64,000 nucleotides of DNA from [Eubacterium] infirmum (GTDB lineage Bacteria > Bacillota > Clostridia > Peptostreptococcales > Anaerovoracaceae): positions 1,473,029-1,537,028 of the forward strand of contig UGGN01000001.1 in NCBI GenBank assembly GCA_900450455.1, written 5' to 3'. Numbering within the stretch: position 1 is the first letter of the stretch; the number at the start of each line of letters is the position of its first letter. Below, in pieces: positions 19,243 through 28,372 of this stretch. The position numbers and the translations under genes were made by a program. The notes under the pieces are model-generated. The model did not search any database. It had not been told where the DNA came from and was given only the letters and a program-made list of their open reading frames with translations.

Positions 19243-19542
19243 ATGATGTTCAACAAATATAGAGTAAAGCATAAGAGCAGATTTATAATTTTTACAGTAG
19301 TACTTATTTTATTAGTTATGAGTGCATTCAGCACAATTACCGGTGCTATAAATGCAAGCGGTTCATCGTCAAATGTTTATGAGACAGTTACTATTCAGCC
19401 CGGTGATACACTTTGGAGCATTGCTGAGAGACATATGGATGATTCTAAAGATATTCGTAAATTCATCTATGAGATTAAGAAATTAAACAATGTTTCTGCC
19501 GATACTCTAACAGCTGGACAGAAGCTGATGATTCCGGCATAG
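19243..19542 (+). CDS. yneA: YneA-like cell division suppressor (membrane-anchored LysM protein)
   Basis: The 99-residue protein has a basic N-terminus, one transmembrane segment (about residues 13-32) and a C-terminal LysM domain (about 47-98) beginning VTIQPGDTLWSIAE and ending AGQKLMIP. Size, topology and SOS-type promoter match Bacillus YneA, which delays division during DNA damage. GGAGG at 19233-19237 suits the second in-frame ATG (19246) slightly better than the first. No lexA is adjacent, unlike Bacillus, where yneA and lexA are divergent. The gene name rests on architecture and regulation. Confidence 0.75.
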   Translation: MMFNKYRVKHKSRFIIFTVVLILLVMSAFSTITGAINASGSSSNVYETVTIQPGDTLWSIAERHMDDSKDIRKFIYEIKKLNNVSADTLTAGQKLMIPA

Positions 19543-19561
19543 TGCTAAATAATGGGAAAAT

Positions 19562-19632
19562 AACGAGGCTCTAATTTGCGTTTTAAGCGATTTTAACTGA
19601 TGAGGGTATATCTTTATACCTTGAGAAAATCG
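19562..19632 (+). other. Structured segment after yneA, distantly like the 59.0/62.0 kb leader repeats
   Basis: The first 36 bases (19562-19597) resemble the hairpin core of the repeats at 59.03 and 62.0 kb, sharing GAGGCTCTAA-like and TTTTAAGCGA stretches. A nested hairpin follows: GCGATTTT (19587-19594) can pair with AAAATCG (19626-19632), enclosing GGTATA/TATACC (19605-19610 with 19615-19620). It may terminate yneA transcription, though it lacks a clear T-tract. Confidence 0.35.
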
Positions 19633-19655
19633 TCTAAAACCGGTTATATTCCTTA

Positions 19656-19887
19656 TATATAATAAATGAGGTATATGAAGCTATATTTATAAGTTTTTAC
19701 ACCAGCAAAAGCATATATAAGATATCGACAAGGAATTAGATCTAAGTTAAGACACATAGCATGGATAGATAAATATCGCATGTGCAGAGAGCATAATCCT
19801 TGCGTTAATATAGTTAGGTAGAGAACCACACTTGCAAATATATTTCTTTACAAGACGAAATGAGATACAGTAAATGTATCTCATTTT
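19656..19887 (+). ncRNA. Candidate structured small RNA (6S-like layout, family not assigned)
   Basis: No protein gene is visible from 19543 to 20046. A possible promoter (TTGAGA 19621-19626, 17 bases, TTATAT 19644-19649) would start a transcript near 19656 that ends at a strong terminator at 19858-19887. The ends can pair: 19677-19693 with 19831-19846, AT-rich with small internal loops. CAAGGA near 19729 can pair with TCCTTG near 19798-19803. An internal bulged hairpin joins CACAT (19753-19757) to ATGTG (19780-19784). A long irregular rod with an open centre resembles 6S RNA, but conserved 6S sequence was not recognised. Confidence 0.35.
19858..19887 (+). terminator. Rho-independent terminator
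   Basis: A 12-bp stem (AAATGAGATACA with TGTATCTCATTT) encloses a 5-base loop and runs into TTTT at the 3' side. Confidence 0.75.
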
Positions 19888-19984
19888 AATTGTGTTGCTT
19901 TAGCAGTGGTTCATCGAACGATAGAGAGATGAACAATTAACCACCGGCTATGCCGGTGAGGTTAGGAAGCTTTAGCGAAAAAAG

Positions 19985-20038
19985 ACCTCCTATGTTAAGA
20001 TAAATATGGTCACCAACCACATATCAAAACAAGGAGGT
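19985..20038 (+). promoter_or_regulatory. Ribosome-site-sequestering pairing upstream of tnpA
   Basis: ACCTCC at 19985-19990 is exactly complementary to the strong Shine-Dalgarno GGAGGT at 20033-20038. A fold in the tnpA leader could hide the ribosome site, as is known for IS200 transposase mRNAs. Confidence 0.5.
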
Positions 20039-20046
20039 AATCCAAA

Positions 20047-20508
20047 ATGGATAAGAATAGTTTATCACATACATCGTGGAATTGTAAGTATCACATAGTG
20101 TTTGCACCAAAGTACAGAAGAAAAGTAATTTATGGAAAGATAAGAGTAGACATAGGGAAAATATTAAGGCTTCTCTGTGAAAGAAAAGGAATATATATAA
20201 TCGAAGCAGAATGTTGTCCTGATCATATACATATGCTTGTAGAGATACCACCAAAATACAGTGTGTCCCAAATTGTTGGATATCTCAAAGGGAAAAGTTC
20301 ATTGATGATTTTCGACAAACATGCAAATTTAAAATATAAATATGGGAATAGACATTTTTGGTGTCGAGGCTATTTTGTTGATACAGTAGGGAAGAATAAG
20401 AAAAGAATAGAGGAGTACATACGTACACAACTTCAGGAAGATATAGCAGAGGACCAGATAAGTCTAAAAGAGTATATAGATCCTTTCACAGGAAATAAAA
20501 ATAAATAG
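20047..20508 (+). CDS. tnpA: IS200/IS605 family transposase TnpA
   Basis: The 153-residue HUH single-strand transposase shows YHIVFAPKYRRKV near the start, the metal-binding HIHM motif (about residues 61-64), and the nucleophile tyrosine in the late helix KRIEEYIRTQ. It catalyses single-strand excision and insertion. Length is normal and the frame is intact, so the element may still be active. Confidence 0.93.
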   Translation: MDKNSLSHTSWNCKYHIVFAPKYRRKVIYGKIRVDIGKILRLLCERKGIYIIEAECCPDHIHMLVEIPPKYSVSQIVGYLKGKSSLMIFDKHANLKYKYGNRHFWCRGYFVDTVGKNKKRIEEYIRTQLQEDIAEDQISLKEYIDPFTGNKNK

Positions 20509-20645
20509 CCCTTTAGGGCTTGTAGAAAATGAAGTGCGGTTGGTGAACAATTCAGTACATCTTGAGATGTTGCTGGCAAAAGCCCCTTATAGGGGCAGTA
20601 CAAACCACCGGCTAAGCCGGTGGTTATGATTTATAAGGTAAAAGC

Positions 20646-20741
20646 TTTGAATATGTTTCTAGAGCGTTAATCATGCTCAAAGCCGTCCATATTCAAAATC
20701 ATATCTAAATCTATTCCGTAAATTATGATTTTAGGAATAGA
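20646..20741. repeat. Two inverted repeats between the IS200 element and purL
   Basis: TTTGAATATG (20646-20655) is complementary to CATATTCAAA (20688-20697), with GAGC/GCTC inside. A second pair joins TCTATTCC (20710-20717) and GGAATAGA (20734-20741). No ORF of note is visible from 20509 to 20902. The function is unknown; they could be remnants or RNA hairpins. Confidence 0.5.
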
Positions 20742-20800
20742 TATAACAAATCCCTTTCCTCTTAAATCCACTATGGCAGATTAAGTTATACACGAAATAA

Positions 20801-20826
20801 AGAAAGCCCTATTGCTAAGGCTTTCT
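20801..20826 (-). terminator. Terminator of the purine operon
   Basis: On the minus strand an 8-bp stem (AGAAAGCC with GGCTTTCT) is followed by TTTATTTC. It lies about 75 bases past the purL stop. Confidence 0.7.
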
Positions 20827-20902
20827 ATCCATTTTATTTGATTACCGTATGTATATTGATAAATTAAACTCAACTTTATATCCCTTTGATTAATAAAAAC
20901 AT

Positions 20903-23900
20903 TTATTTAAAGTATTCAACGGCAGATTCGAACATTTTTATATCAAAGTTTCCCGGAACATTCTTATAGAGGTCTTTTCCGATACGCTCTGAATGAGCCA
21001 TCTTTCCTAGTACCCTACCATCCGGAGATGTTATACCTTCAATTGATTGATACGAGCCGTTAGGATTGAACTGAATATCTGCACTTACATTTCCATCTAA
21101 ATCAACATACTGCGTTAATATCTGTCCATTTTTTGCAAGCTGCTTGATTAGTTCATCGCTAGCTATAAATCTTCCTTCACCATGTGAAATTGGAGTTGTG
21201 AAAATGTCGCCGGGTTTTGTTTTTGACATCCAAGGAGACTTGTTTGATGCAACTCTTGTGCGTATTAGCTTTGACTGATGCCTAGCTATCTCATTGAATG
21301 TAAGTGTTGGAAAATCAACATCTATGTCGCATATCTTGCCATATGGAACAAGGCCAAGTTTGATTAGGGCCTGAAATCCGTTGCAGATACCTGCCATCAG
21401 ACCTTCTCTCTTATCCAGCAGTTCTGTAACAGCATCCTTAATCTCAGGATTTCTGAAGAACGCAGTTATGAACTTGCCCGAACCGTCAGGTTCGTCGCCT
21501 CCGGAGAAGCCTCCGGGTATGAATATCATCTGTGATTTCTTTATCTTTTCAGCAAAATCCTCTACCGAACGCATTACATGTTCTGCACTTAGATTTTTTA
21601 TTATAAAGATTTCACCTTCTGCTCCTGCAGCTTCAAATGCCTTTGATGTATCGTATTCACAGTTAGTTCCGGGGAATACCGGGATAAGTACCTTTGGCTT
21701 TGCTATTCCCATATTTTTATGAGTTCTCTCACCTGCTGAGTAGCTAAACGTCTCAAGTTTCTGTTCTTTTGTCTCTATATTGCACGGATATATCGGTTCC
21801 AGCTTTCCTTCGTATATGTTCTCAAGTTCATCAAATGCAAGAAGATTTTCCTTCCATGTAAGTTTATTTTCTGCAGTTGTTTCACCTATCAATTGTGCAT
21901 TTTCAGGGACGTCTGCACCATCAGCAAGCTCCAGCACAAAGCTTCCATATTTATACGAGAACATCTGTTCTAGTTCGTATGTGTCTTCATATTTAAATCC
22001 TAGACCGTTACCTATGCACATTTTGAATATAGCTTCAGCAACACCACCCATGCAAGGAGTGTATGCACTTAGCACTTTTCCCTCTCTCATCAAAGCATTT
22101 ACATTTGAATAAATTGACTTAAGTGATTCTCCATTTGGAAGTGCATTATATCCACAGCATGGTGAAATAAGCACAACTTTGTGATTTGCACCCTTAAACT
22201 CAGGGCTTATTATCTTGTCAGCGTTTTCTGTTGTGACTGCAAATGAAACGAGCGTTGGAGGTACATCCAGATCTTCAAAGCTTCCACTCATCGAGTCCTT
22301 ACCACCTATTGCTGCAATTCCTAAGTTTTTCTGAGCTGCAAATGAACCTAGTAGAGCTGCAAGCGGTTTACCCCATCTGCTACCGTCCAGTCCAAGCTTT
22401 TCAAAGTACTCTTGAAAACTCAAATATGTGTCATCTAGGCTTGCGCCTGTAGCTATAAGCTTAGATACAGACTCTACAACAGCCAGATATGCTCCCTTAT
22501 ATGGGCTTGCCTCAGATATCTTAGGGTTAAATCCCCATGACATTAGCGAGCAAGTATTGCTGAATGACTTCTCTGTAGAAATAAGATTAACCATGGCCTG
22601 AATAGGTGTTCTCTGTCTATTTCCACCGAAAGGCATAAGCACGCTTCCTGCTCCTATTGTGGAGTCAAAGCGCTCTGATAGTCCCCTCTTTGAGCAAATA
22701 TTTAGGTCTCCTAGAAGCTCATTGTATGCCGTTTTAAAGTCATCTGCATGCTCGAAAACTATCTTTTTCTGAGGCGGAACTGTAATATCGATATGCTTTT
22801 CTGCACCGTTTGTATCTAGGAACTCACGTGAGATATTTACAATGCTCTTACCATTCCAGTTAATCTTTAGATATGGTTCTTCTGTCACTTCAGCGACAAT
22901 GCTGGCTTCGAGGTTTTCCTGCTCTGCAAGTTCACAGAATCTCTTTGCATCAGCCTTATCAACTACTACTGCCATTCTCTCCTGGGATTCACTAATAGCT
23001 AGTTCTGTTCCATCTAAACCGTCATATTTCTTAGGTACATTGTTTAGGTTTATATCAAGACCGTCAGCAAGTTCGCCTATAGCAACTGACACACCGCCTG
23101 CACCAAAGTCATTACAGCGTTTGATAAGCTTTGATGCTTCAGCATTTCTAAACAGTCTCTGAAGCTTTCTTTCTTCAGGAGCATTACCCTTTTGAACTTC
23201 GGCACCGCATGACTCTAGTGAGCTTTCTGTGTGAGACTTTGATGATCCGGTAGCACCGCCACAGCCGTCTCTTCCGGTCTTTCCACCAAGAAGAATTACA
23301 AGATCTCCGGGCGCCGGTCTTTCTCTTCTAACGTTCTTTGCCGGAGCTGCAGCGATAACTGCGCCAATTTCCATTCTCTTAGCTGCATATCCGGAGTGAT
23401 AAAGCTCGTCTACCATGCCTGTCGCAAGACCTATCTGGTTTCCGTATGAGCTATAGCCTGCAGCTGCTGTTGTGACAATTTTGCGCTGCGGTAGCTTACC
23501 CTTTATTGTCTTTTCAATAGGCTGAAGAGGATCAGCTGCACCGGTTACTCTCATTGCTGAGTAAACATAGCTTCTACCCGAAAGCGGATCTCTTATAGCT
23601 CCACCAATACAGGTTGCTGCACCACCGAATGGCTCAATTTCTGTTGGGTGATTATGTGTTTCGTTCTTAAATAGAAGCAGCCACTTCTCTGTTCTTCCAT
23701 CGATTTCTACATCTGTCTTGACGGTGCAAGCGTTGATTTCTTCGGACTCGTCAAGCTTTGATAAAAGCCCCTTTGATTTTAGATATTTAGCAGCGATGGT
23801 GCCCATATCCATGAGAGTTATAGGCTTTGTTCTGCCGAGTTCCTTTCTTGTCTCTATGTAATCAGCATATGTTGTCTCAGCATCTCCATCCTCAAACTTG

Positions 23901-24604
23901 ATGCTATCTATGCATGTGTTAAATGTAGTATGGCGGCAGTGATCTGACCAGTATGTATCGATAACCTTAATCTCAGTTACAGTTGGATTTCTCTTTTCTG
24001 ATTCAAAGTATTTGCGACACATTTCAAGATCGGCTATGTCCATAGCCAGCCCGTTTTGACGGATGAAGTCCATAAGCTCATTTCTGTTCATATCTATGAA
24101 TCCATCTAAAACAGCAACTTCTGTAGGTATTTCATACTCTACCTTAAGAGTGTCAAATTCTTCCATAGACGCAAGTCTTGATTCTACAGGGTTTATAACG
24201 TATGACTTTATCTTGTCCAGCTCGGCTTCGCTCAAATTTCCTTTGATAATATATACCTTTGCCGAACGAACTAAAGGTCTCTCTCCCTTACTTGTGAGCT
24301 GGATACACTCAGATGCTGAGTTTGCTCTTTGATCAAACTGTCCCGGAAGAAATTCAACAGCAAATACGCTCTCATCTTCTCCGTAGCGTAGCTTTTCGGA
24401 TGCCATATCGACCTGTGGCTCAGAGAATACGGTCTTAATAGCTCTATCAAAAATTTCCTGACTACAGCCTTCAACATCATAGCGATTAACAACTCTTACC
24501 TGCTCAACTGACTTTAGCTGAAGAATATCAACCAATTCGCTGAATAGACTTTTCGATTCGTGTGCGAATTCGTTTTTCTTTTCGACATATACTCTATATA
24601 CCAT
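20903..24604 (-). CDS. purL: Phosphoribosylformylglycinamidine synthase, single-chain (PurL with glutaminase domain)
   Basis: At 1233 residues this is the large fused FGAM synthase. It has two AIRS-like ATP domains (KNETHNHPTEIEPFGGAATC; then GAGSVLMPFGGN) and a C-terminal class I glutaminase with IPGGFSGGDEPDGSGKFI and the nucleophile cysteine in AGICNGFQALIKLG. It converts FGAR to FGAM using glutamine and ATP, so separate purS and purQ are not needed. Bacillus uses three separate subunits instead. It starts immediately after purD (GAGGAATAAG before ATG), last in the operon. Confidence 0.96.
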   Translation of the reverse strand: MVYRVYVEKKNEFAHESKSLFSELVDILQLKSVEQVRVVNRYDVEGCSQEIFDRAIKTVFSEPQVDMASEKLRYGEDESVFAVEFLPGQFDQRANSASECIQLTSKGERPLVRSAKVYIIKGNLSEAELDKIKSYVINPVESRLASMEEFDTLKVEYEIPTEVAVLDGFIDMNRNELMDFIRQNGLAMDIADLEMCRKYFESEKRNPTVTEIKVIDTYWSDHCRHTTFNTCIDSIKFEDGDAETTYADYIETRKELGRTKPITLMDMGTIAAKYLKSKGLLSKLDESEEINACTVKTDVEIDGRTEKWLLLFKNETHNHPTEIEPFGGAATCIGGAIRDPLSGRSYVYSAMRVTGAADPLQPIEKTIKGKLPQRKIVTTAAAGYSSYGNQIGLATGMVDELYHSGYAAKRMEIGAVIAAAPAKNVRRERPAPGDLVILLGGKTGRDGCGGATGSSKSHTESSLESCGAEVQKGNAPEERKLQRLFRNAEASKLIKRCNDFGAGGVSVAIGELADGLDINLNNVPKKYDGLDGTELAISESQERMAVVVDKADAKRFCELAEQENLEASIVAEVTEEPYLKINWNGKSIVNISREFLDTNGAEKHIDITVPPQKKIVFEHADDFKTAYNELLGDLNICSKRGLSERFDSTIGAGSVLMPFGGNRQRTPIQAMVNLISTEKSFSNTCSLMSWGFNPKISEASPYKGAYLAVVESVSKLIATGASLDDTYLSFQEYFEKLGLDGSRWGKPLAALLGSFAAQKNLGIAAIGGKDSMSGSFEDLDVPPTLVSFAVTTENADKIISPEFKGANHKVVLISPCCGYNALPNGESLKSIYSNVNALMREGKVLSAYTPCMGGVAEAIFKMCIGNGLGFKYEDTYELEQMFSYKYGSFVLELADGADVPENAQLIGETTAENKLTWKENLLAFDELENIYEGKLEPIYPCNIETKEQKLETFSYSAGERTHKNMGIAKPKVLIPVFPGTNCEYDTSKAFEAAGAEGEIFIIKNLSAEHVMRSVEDFAEKIKKSQMIFIPGGFSGGDEPDGSGKFITAFFRNPEIKDAVTELLDKREGLMAGICNGFQALIKLGLVPYGKICDIDVDFPTLTFNEIARHQSKLIRTRVASNKSPWMSKTKPGDIFTTPISHGEGRFIASDELIKQLAKNGQILTQYVDLDGNVSADIQFNPNGSYQSIEGITSPDGRVLGKMAHSERIGKDLYKNVPGNFDIKMFESAVEYFK

Positions 24605-24605
24605 C

Positions 24606-25871
24606 TTATTCCTCCAATGCTTTGAGCGCTCTTGCGCCTATGTCCTTGCGATAGTATGCATCTTTGAAATCAACATACTTTGCTTGCTCATAGGCCTTAT
24701 CTATTGCACCTTTGAGACTATCTGCTATAGCTGTAATTCCAAGTACTCTACCTCCTGATGTAAGTAGTTTTCCATCATTTAATGCAGCACCTGCAAAGTA
24801 GAGATTGTCAATATCACCTTTGATATCTATTTCATAGCCTTTGTTATATCTAACCGGATATCCGCCTGAAGCTATAACAAGACAGCATGCGTTTTGATCT
24901 GCAAATTCGACTTCACACTCTGCGAGTCTTTCTTCCGTAACAGCCTGCATTATCTCCAGCAAATCCGACTTTAGAAGTGGGAGTACAACCTGAGTTTCAG
25001 GGTCTCCAAATCTGCAGTTATACTCGATAACCTTAGGTCCATCTTCAGTAAGCATAAGTCCGAAATAGAGACATCCCTTAAAAGTTCTTCCCTCCGAATT
25101 CATGGCTTCCATGCTTGGAATGAAGATTTCCTCCATACATCTTTCTGCTATTTCATCTGTATAGTATGGATTTGGAGCAATTGTTCCCATTCCGCCTGTA
25201 TTAAGTCCTAAATCGCCGTCTAAGGCTCTCTTATGGTCCATCGATGAAATCATAGGCTTAACAGTCTTACCATCTGTAAAGCTTAAAACTGATACTTCAG
25301 GGCCTGTAAGAAATTCTTCTATAACGATGTTGTTTCCACTGTCTCCGAAGACCTTGTCCTCCATCATGGATTTTATGGCTATTTTAGCTTCATCGTAAGT
25401 TTCAGCAATAATTACACCTTTTCCCAGAGCTAGACCGTCAGCCTTAATAACTATAGGCATCTTCTGCTTGCTAACATAGTTAAAAGCCTTGTTAATATCA
25501 CTGAATATCTCGTATTTTGCTGTGGGGATATTGTACTTTTTCATCAGTTCCTTGGAAAAAGCCTTGCTTCCTTCGATTATTGCGGCGGCTTTGTTCGGGC
25601 CGAAGCATGGAATTCCAATATCTGAAAGCAAGTCAACAAGACCTAGCACAAGAGGATCATCAGGTGCAACAACGGCATAGTCAATCATATTTTCTTTAGC
25701 AAAGTTGGCTACACCATCAAGGTCAGTAGCTGCTATATCAACACAAGTTGCATCCCTTGCAATTCCACCGTTTCCCGGTAATGCAAATATCTCTTTTACT
25801 GCCGGATTTTCTTTTAGTTTTTTGATGATGGCATGTTCTCTGCCACCCCCACCTACGACTAACAGCTTCAT
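24606..25871 (-). CDS. purD: Phosphoribosylamine-glycine ligase
   Basis: The 421-residue ATP-grasp enzyme begins MKLLVVGGGGREHAI and shows the GLALGKGVIIA lid strand, GLNTGGMGTIAPNPY and EYNCRFGDPETQVVLP. It joins glycine to phosphoribosylamine. AAGGAG precedes the ATG, and the gene lies 13 bases after the AICARFT gene. Confidence 0.97.
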   Translation of the reverse strand: MKLLVVGGGGREHAIIKKLKENPAVKEIFALPGNGGIARDATCVDIAATDLDGVANFAKENMIDYAVVAPDDPLVLGLVDLLSDIGIPCFGPNKAAAIIEGSKAFSKELMKKYNIPTAKYEIFSDINKAFNYVSKQKMPIVIKADGLALGKGVIIAETYDEAKIAIKSMMEDKVFGDSGNNIVIEEFLTGPEVSVLSFTDGKTVKPMISSMDHKRALDGDLGLNTGGMGTIAPNPYYTDEIAERCMEEIFIPSMEAMNSEGRTFKGCLYFGLMLTEDGPKVIEYNCRFGDPETQVVLPLLKSDLLEIMQAVTEERLAECEVEFADQNACCLVIASGGYPVRYNKGYEIDIKGDIDNLYFAGAALNDGKLLTSGGRVLGITAIADSLKGAIDKAYEQAKYVDFKDAYYRKDIGARALKALEE

Positions 25872-25884
25872 TTTTATCTCCTTA

Positions 25885-27069
25885 TTAGTGATGGAATAAT
25901 CTCATTCCTGTAAATACTGTTACCATATTATATTTATTGCAAACTTCTATAACGTTATCATCTCTTACCGAACCACCCGGTTCAGCAACGTACTTAACAC
26001 CGCTTTTTGCAGCTCTTTCGATATTGTCACCAAACGGGAAGAAGGCATCGCTTGCGAGCGAAACATCTTTGATCCTATCAAGATATTCCCTTTGTTCTTC
26101 AAATGTGAATGGCTCCGGCTTTTCTGTAAATATCTCTTGCCATCTGCCATCAGCAAGCACGTCTTCCGGATATTTTCCTAGATAAATATCAATGCTGTTA
26201 TCGCGCTCAGGTCTTCCAATATTTGGTTTAAATGGAAGATTGATAACCTTCGGCGACTGACGTAGATGCCAGAAGTCTGCCTTTTCACCTGCAAGTCTTG
26301 TGCAGTGAATTCTCGACTGCTGTCCGGCTCCTATTCCTATTGCCTGTCCGTCTTTAGCAAAGGCAACTGAGTTTGACTGAGTGTATTTTAGACAAATCAA
26401 AGCGACTGTAAGATCGCGCTTTACTTCATCACTTAAAACCTTGTTTTCGGTAACAATCTTCTCAAAGCAGGAATCATCAACCTTATAGTTATTTCTATTC
26501 TGAACAAAGCTAATTCCGTAAACCTGCTTAGTTTCTCTTTCCTTCGGAACATAGTTAGGGTCAATTTTTATGATGTTGTAGTTACCCTTTTTCTTTGATT
26601 TCAGAATCTCTAGAGCCTCTTCTGAATATGAAGGAGCTATGATTCCATCCGAAACCTCTCTCTTTAGAATGCGTGCCGTCACTTCATCACACTCGTCTGA
26701 GAGCGCAACAAAATCTCCGAATGAACACATTCTCTCTGTTCCTCTTGCACGTGCATATGCAGTAGCAATTGGAGAATCATCTATACCCTCGATATCATCT
26801 ACAAAACAAGCTCTCTTTAGCACGTCGTCCATCTTTACTGCAACAGCTGCAGAGGTTGGGCTTACATGCTTAAAAGAAGTAGCTGCCGGAAGTCCGACTG
26901 CTTCCTTTAGCTCTTTTACAAGCTGATAGCTGTTAAAAGCATCCAGAAAGTTTATATATCCGGGTCTTCCGTTAAGTATTTCTATAGGAAGGTCGCTTCC
27001 ATCTTCCATGAAAATACTGGCGTCTGATTGATTAGGATTGCATCCGTATTTTAACTTAAAAGACTTCAT
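25885..27069 (-). CDS. AICAR formyltransferase, stand-alone (PurH C-terminal domain type)
   Basis: This 394-residue protein matches only the AICAR transformylase half of PurH. It has GCNPNQ near the N-terminus, the catalytic FKHVSPTSAAVAV stretch and GAGQQSRIHCTRLAG. It transfers formyl from 10-formyl-THF to AICAR. The IMP cyclohydrolase half of a normal PurH (about 510 residues) is absent and is supplied by the adjacent PurO-like protein. GGGAGG precedes the ATG. Confidence 0.88.
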   Translation of the reverse strand: MKSFKLKYGCNPNQSDASIFMEDGSDLPIEILNGRPGYINFLDAFNSYQLVKELKEAVGLPAATSFKHVSPTSAAVAVKMDDVLKRACFVDDIEGIDDSPIATAYARARGTERMCSFGDFVALSDECDEVTARILKREVSDGIIAPSYSEEALEILKSKKKGNYNIIKIDPNYVPKERETKQVYGISFVQNRNNYKVDDSCFEKIVTENKVLSDEVKRDLTVALICLKYTQSNSVAFAKDGQAIGIGAGQQSRIHCTRLAGEKADFWHLRQSPKVINLPFKPNIGRPERDNSIDIYLGKYPEDVLADGRWQEIFTEKPEPFTFEEQREYLDRIKDVSLASDAFFPFGDNIERAAKSGVKYVAEPGGSVRDDNVIEVCNKYNMVTVFTGMRLFHH

Positions 27070-27072
27070 CGC

Positions 27073-27783
27073 TTACCTCCCTAAGCTGTTGATTATTCGC
27101 TCTTCAACATTTCCGCCATCAAAATCGGAATACCTTACATATAGTGAAATCTTATTATCATCGTCTAGGCTTTCCCAAATTGAATTGGCAAAAGTATCTA
27201 TGTCATTTTCAATCTCTAACTTCTTTGGCTCTCCTTCAAAGCTTGGAAGCGGATTTCCATCCTGCACATAGGTGTGAATCAAATGACCAAGCCCGGGAAC
27301 AGATGAATACTCAAAGAAGTTTCTCTGGCAAGCATCATTATCAGCATCTTCGCGCTTCAAAATGCTTAGTTTGTATGTGAAGCCATCCTTTGCATGCTCT
27401 ACTATGCCACTGATTCTAGGTGTATAATTTGGAGCGTCCGGCTCATATTTTCTTGTTTTTAGGGCTCCTTCAAAGCTCTTTCCATGAGCTATAAAATCAT
27501 ATATAGTGTCAGTTTGATCGCCATTTGTAATGATAAGCTGCTGACCGTTCTTTCTTACAGGATAGTAGATTATCAAAGACGGATCCGTAACCTTGCTCTC
27601 ATCAAAAGGCTTTATCATCAAATTCTCTCCATCTTTGACGAATACTCTGTTACGGCTATTTTCAGAACGTCCCATTATAAAGTATGCACATGCACATTTT
27701 TGATTGATTGTAGTTCCGATTATTATGCCTCTTCCGCAGTAGGAGTTTCCGCTAATCGCTTGCTTTACTCCGATTCTATTCAT
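27073..27783 (-). CDS. purO: IMP cyclohydrolase, PurO-like
   Basis: About 236 residues, matching the archaeal-type IMP cyclohydrolase family (PF07826). The sequence begins NRIGVKQAISGNSYCGRGI and contains a YFIMGRSENSRNR motif. It closes FAICAR to IMP, unrelated in fold to the PurH cyclohydrolase. I prefer the ATG at 27783 (GGAG nine bases upstream, overlapping the purN stop); an ATG at 27798 lacks a ribosome site. Adjacency to a lone AICARFT supports the role. Confidence 0.82.
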   Translation of the reverse strand: MNRIGVKQAISGNSYCGRGIIIGTTINQKCACAYFIMGRSENSRNRVFVKDGENLMIKPFDESKVTDPSLIIYYPVRKNGQQLIITNGDQTDTIYDFIAHGKSFEGALKTRKYEPDAPNYTPRISGIVEHAKDGFTYKLSILKREDADNDACQRNFFEYSSVPGLGHLIHTYVQDGNPLPSFEGEPKKLEIENDIDTFANSIWESLDDDNKISLYVRYSDFDGGNVEERIINSLGR

Positions 27784-27784
27784 T

Positions 27785-28372
27785 TTATAATTCTCCATTT
27801 TTTATCATAAGCGCAACATTCTCAACTGCCTGAGGTAGTATTATATGCTCCGCCTCTGCCATAACTCTCTTTTGCAGATCTTCAGCAGTATCGCCCTCGT
27901 GTACTCTTACCGCCCTTTGATCTATAATCTTTCCGCCATCCGGGATTTCATTGACAAAATGAACAGTTGCCCCGCTAACCTTAACTCCGTACTCAAGAGC
28001 TTTTTCGTGAACCTTAATCCCATAGAAGCCCTTGCCACAAAATGATGGAATCAAAGATGGATGAACATTTATAATTCTGTTGCTATATAGCTTGCAAAAA
28101 TCTTCGCTCAAAATCCTTAGGTATCCAGCCAAAACGATAAAATCAATTTCTAGGCTTTTTAGTTTTTCAACAAGTCTTTGCTCATCTTCTATGATAAAAG
28201 TCTCTATATCATGTTTTTTTGCCCTCTCAAGTGCATATGCATCCTTATTGTTAGATGCAACAAGGCAAATATCTGCGTTCTTGATTATTTTACCGCGACT
28301 ATCGAGGATGGCCTGAAGGTTTGTTCCTCCACCTGAGACGAAAACTGCAACCTTGCATTTTCCTTCTAGCAT
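27785..28372 (-). CDS. purN: Phosphoribosylglycinamide formyltransferase
   Basis: The 195-residue GAR transformylase shows [15 protein letters not shown] at the N-terminus, the catalytic [10 protein letters not shown] region and [14 protein letters not shown]. It uses 10-formyl-THF. The start overlaps the end of purM by seven bases. Confidence 0.96.
   Translation of the reverse strand: MLEGKCKVAVFVSGGGTNLQAILDSRGKIIKNADICLVASNNKDAYALERAKKHDIETFIIEDEQRLVEKLKSLEIDFIVLAGYLRILSEDFCKLYSNRIINVHPSLIPSFCGKGFYGIKVHEKALEYGVKVSGATVHFVNEIPDGGKIIDQRAVRVHEGDTAEDLQKRVMAEAEHIILPQAVENVALMIKNGEL

Larger units (their letters stand above)
19925..20640 (+). mobile_element. IS200-type element (IS200/IS605 family, tnpA only)
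   Basis: A single Y1 transposase gene lies between two subterminal hairpins. The left one (19939-19963, ACCGGC/GCCGGT stem with a bulged A) and the right one (20603-20625, perfect 10-bp AACCACCGGC stem with TAA loop) share the same arm sequence. This matches the imperfect palindromes that TnpA binds at each end. No tnpB is present. Exact cleavage points cannot be fixed by eye, so the boundaries are approximate. Confidence 0.8.

Noticed and set aside
20509..20902. A tnpB or accessory gene after tnpA
   Set aside because: No coding frame is present; the element is of the tnpA-only IS200 type.
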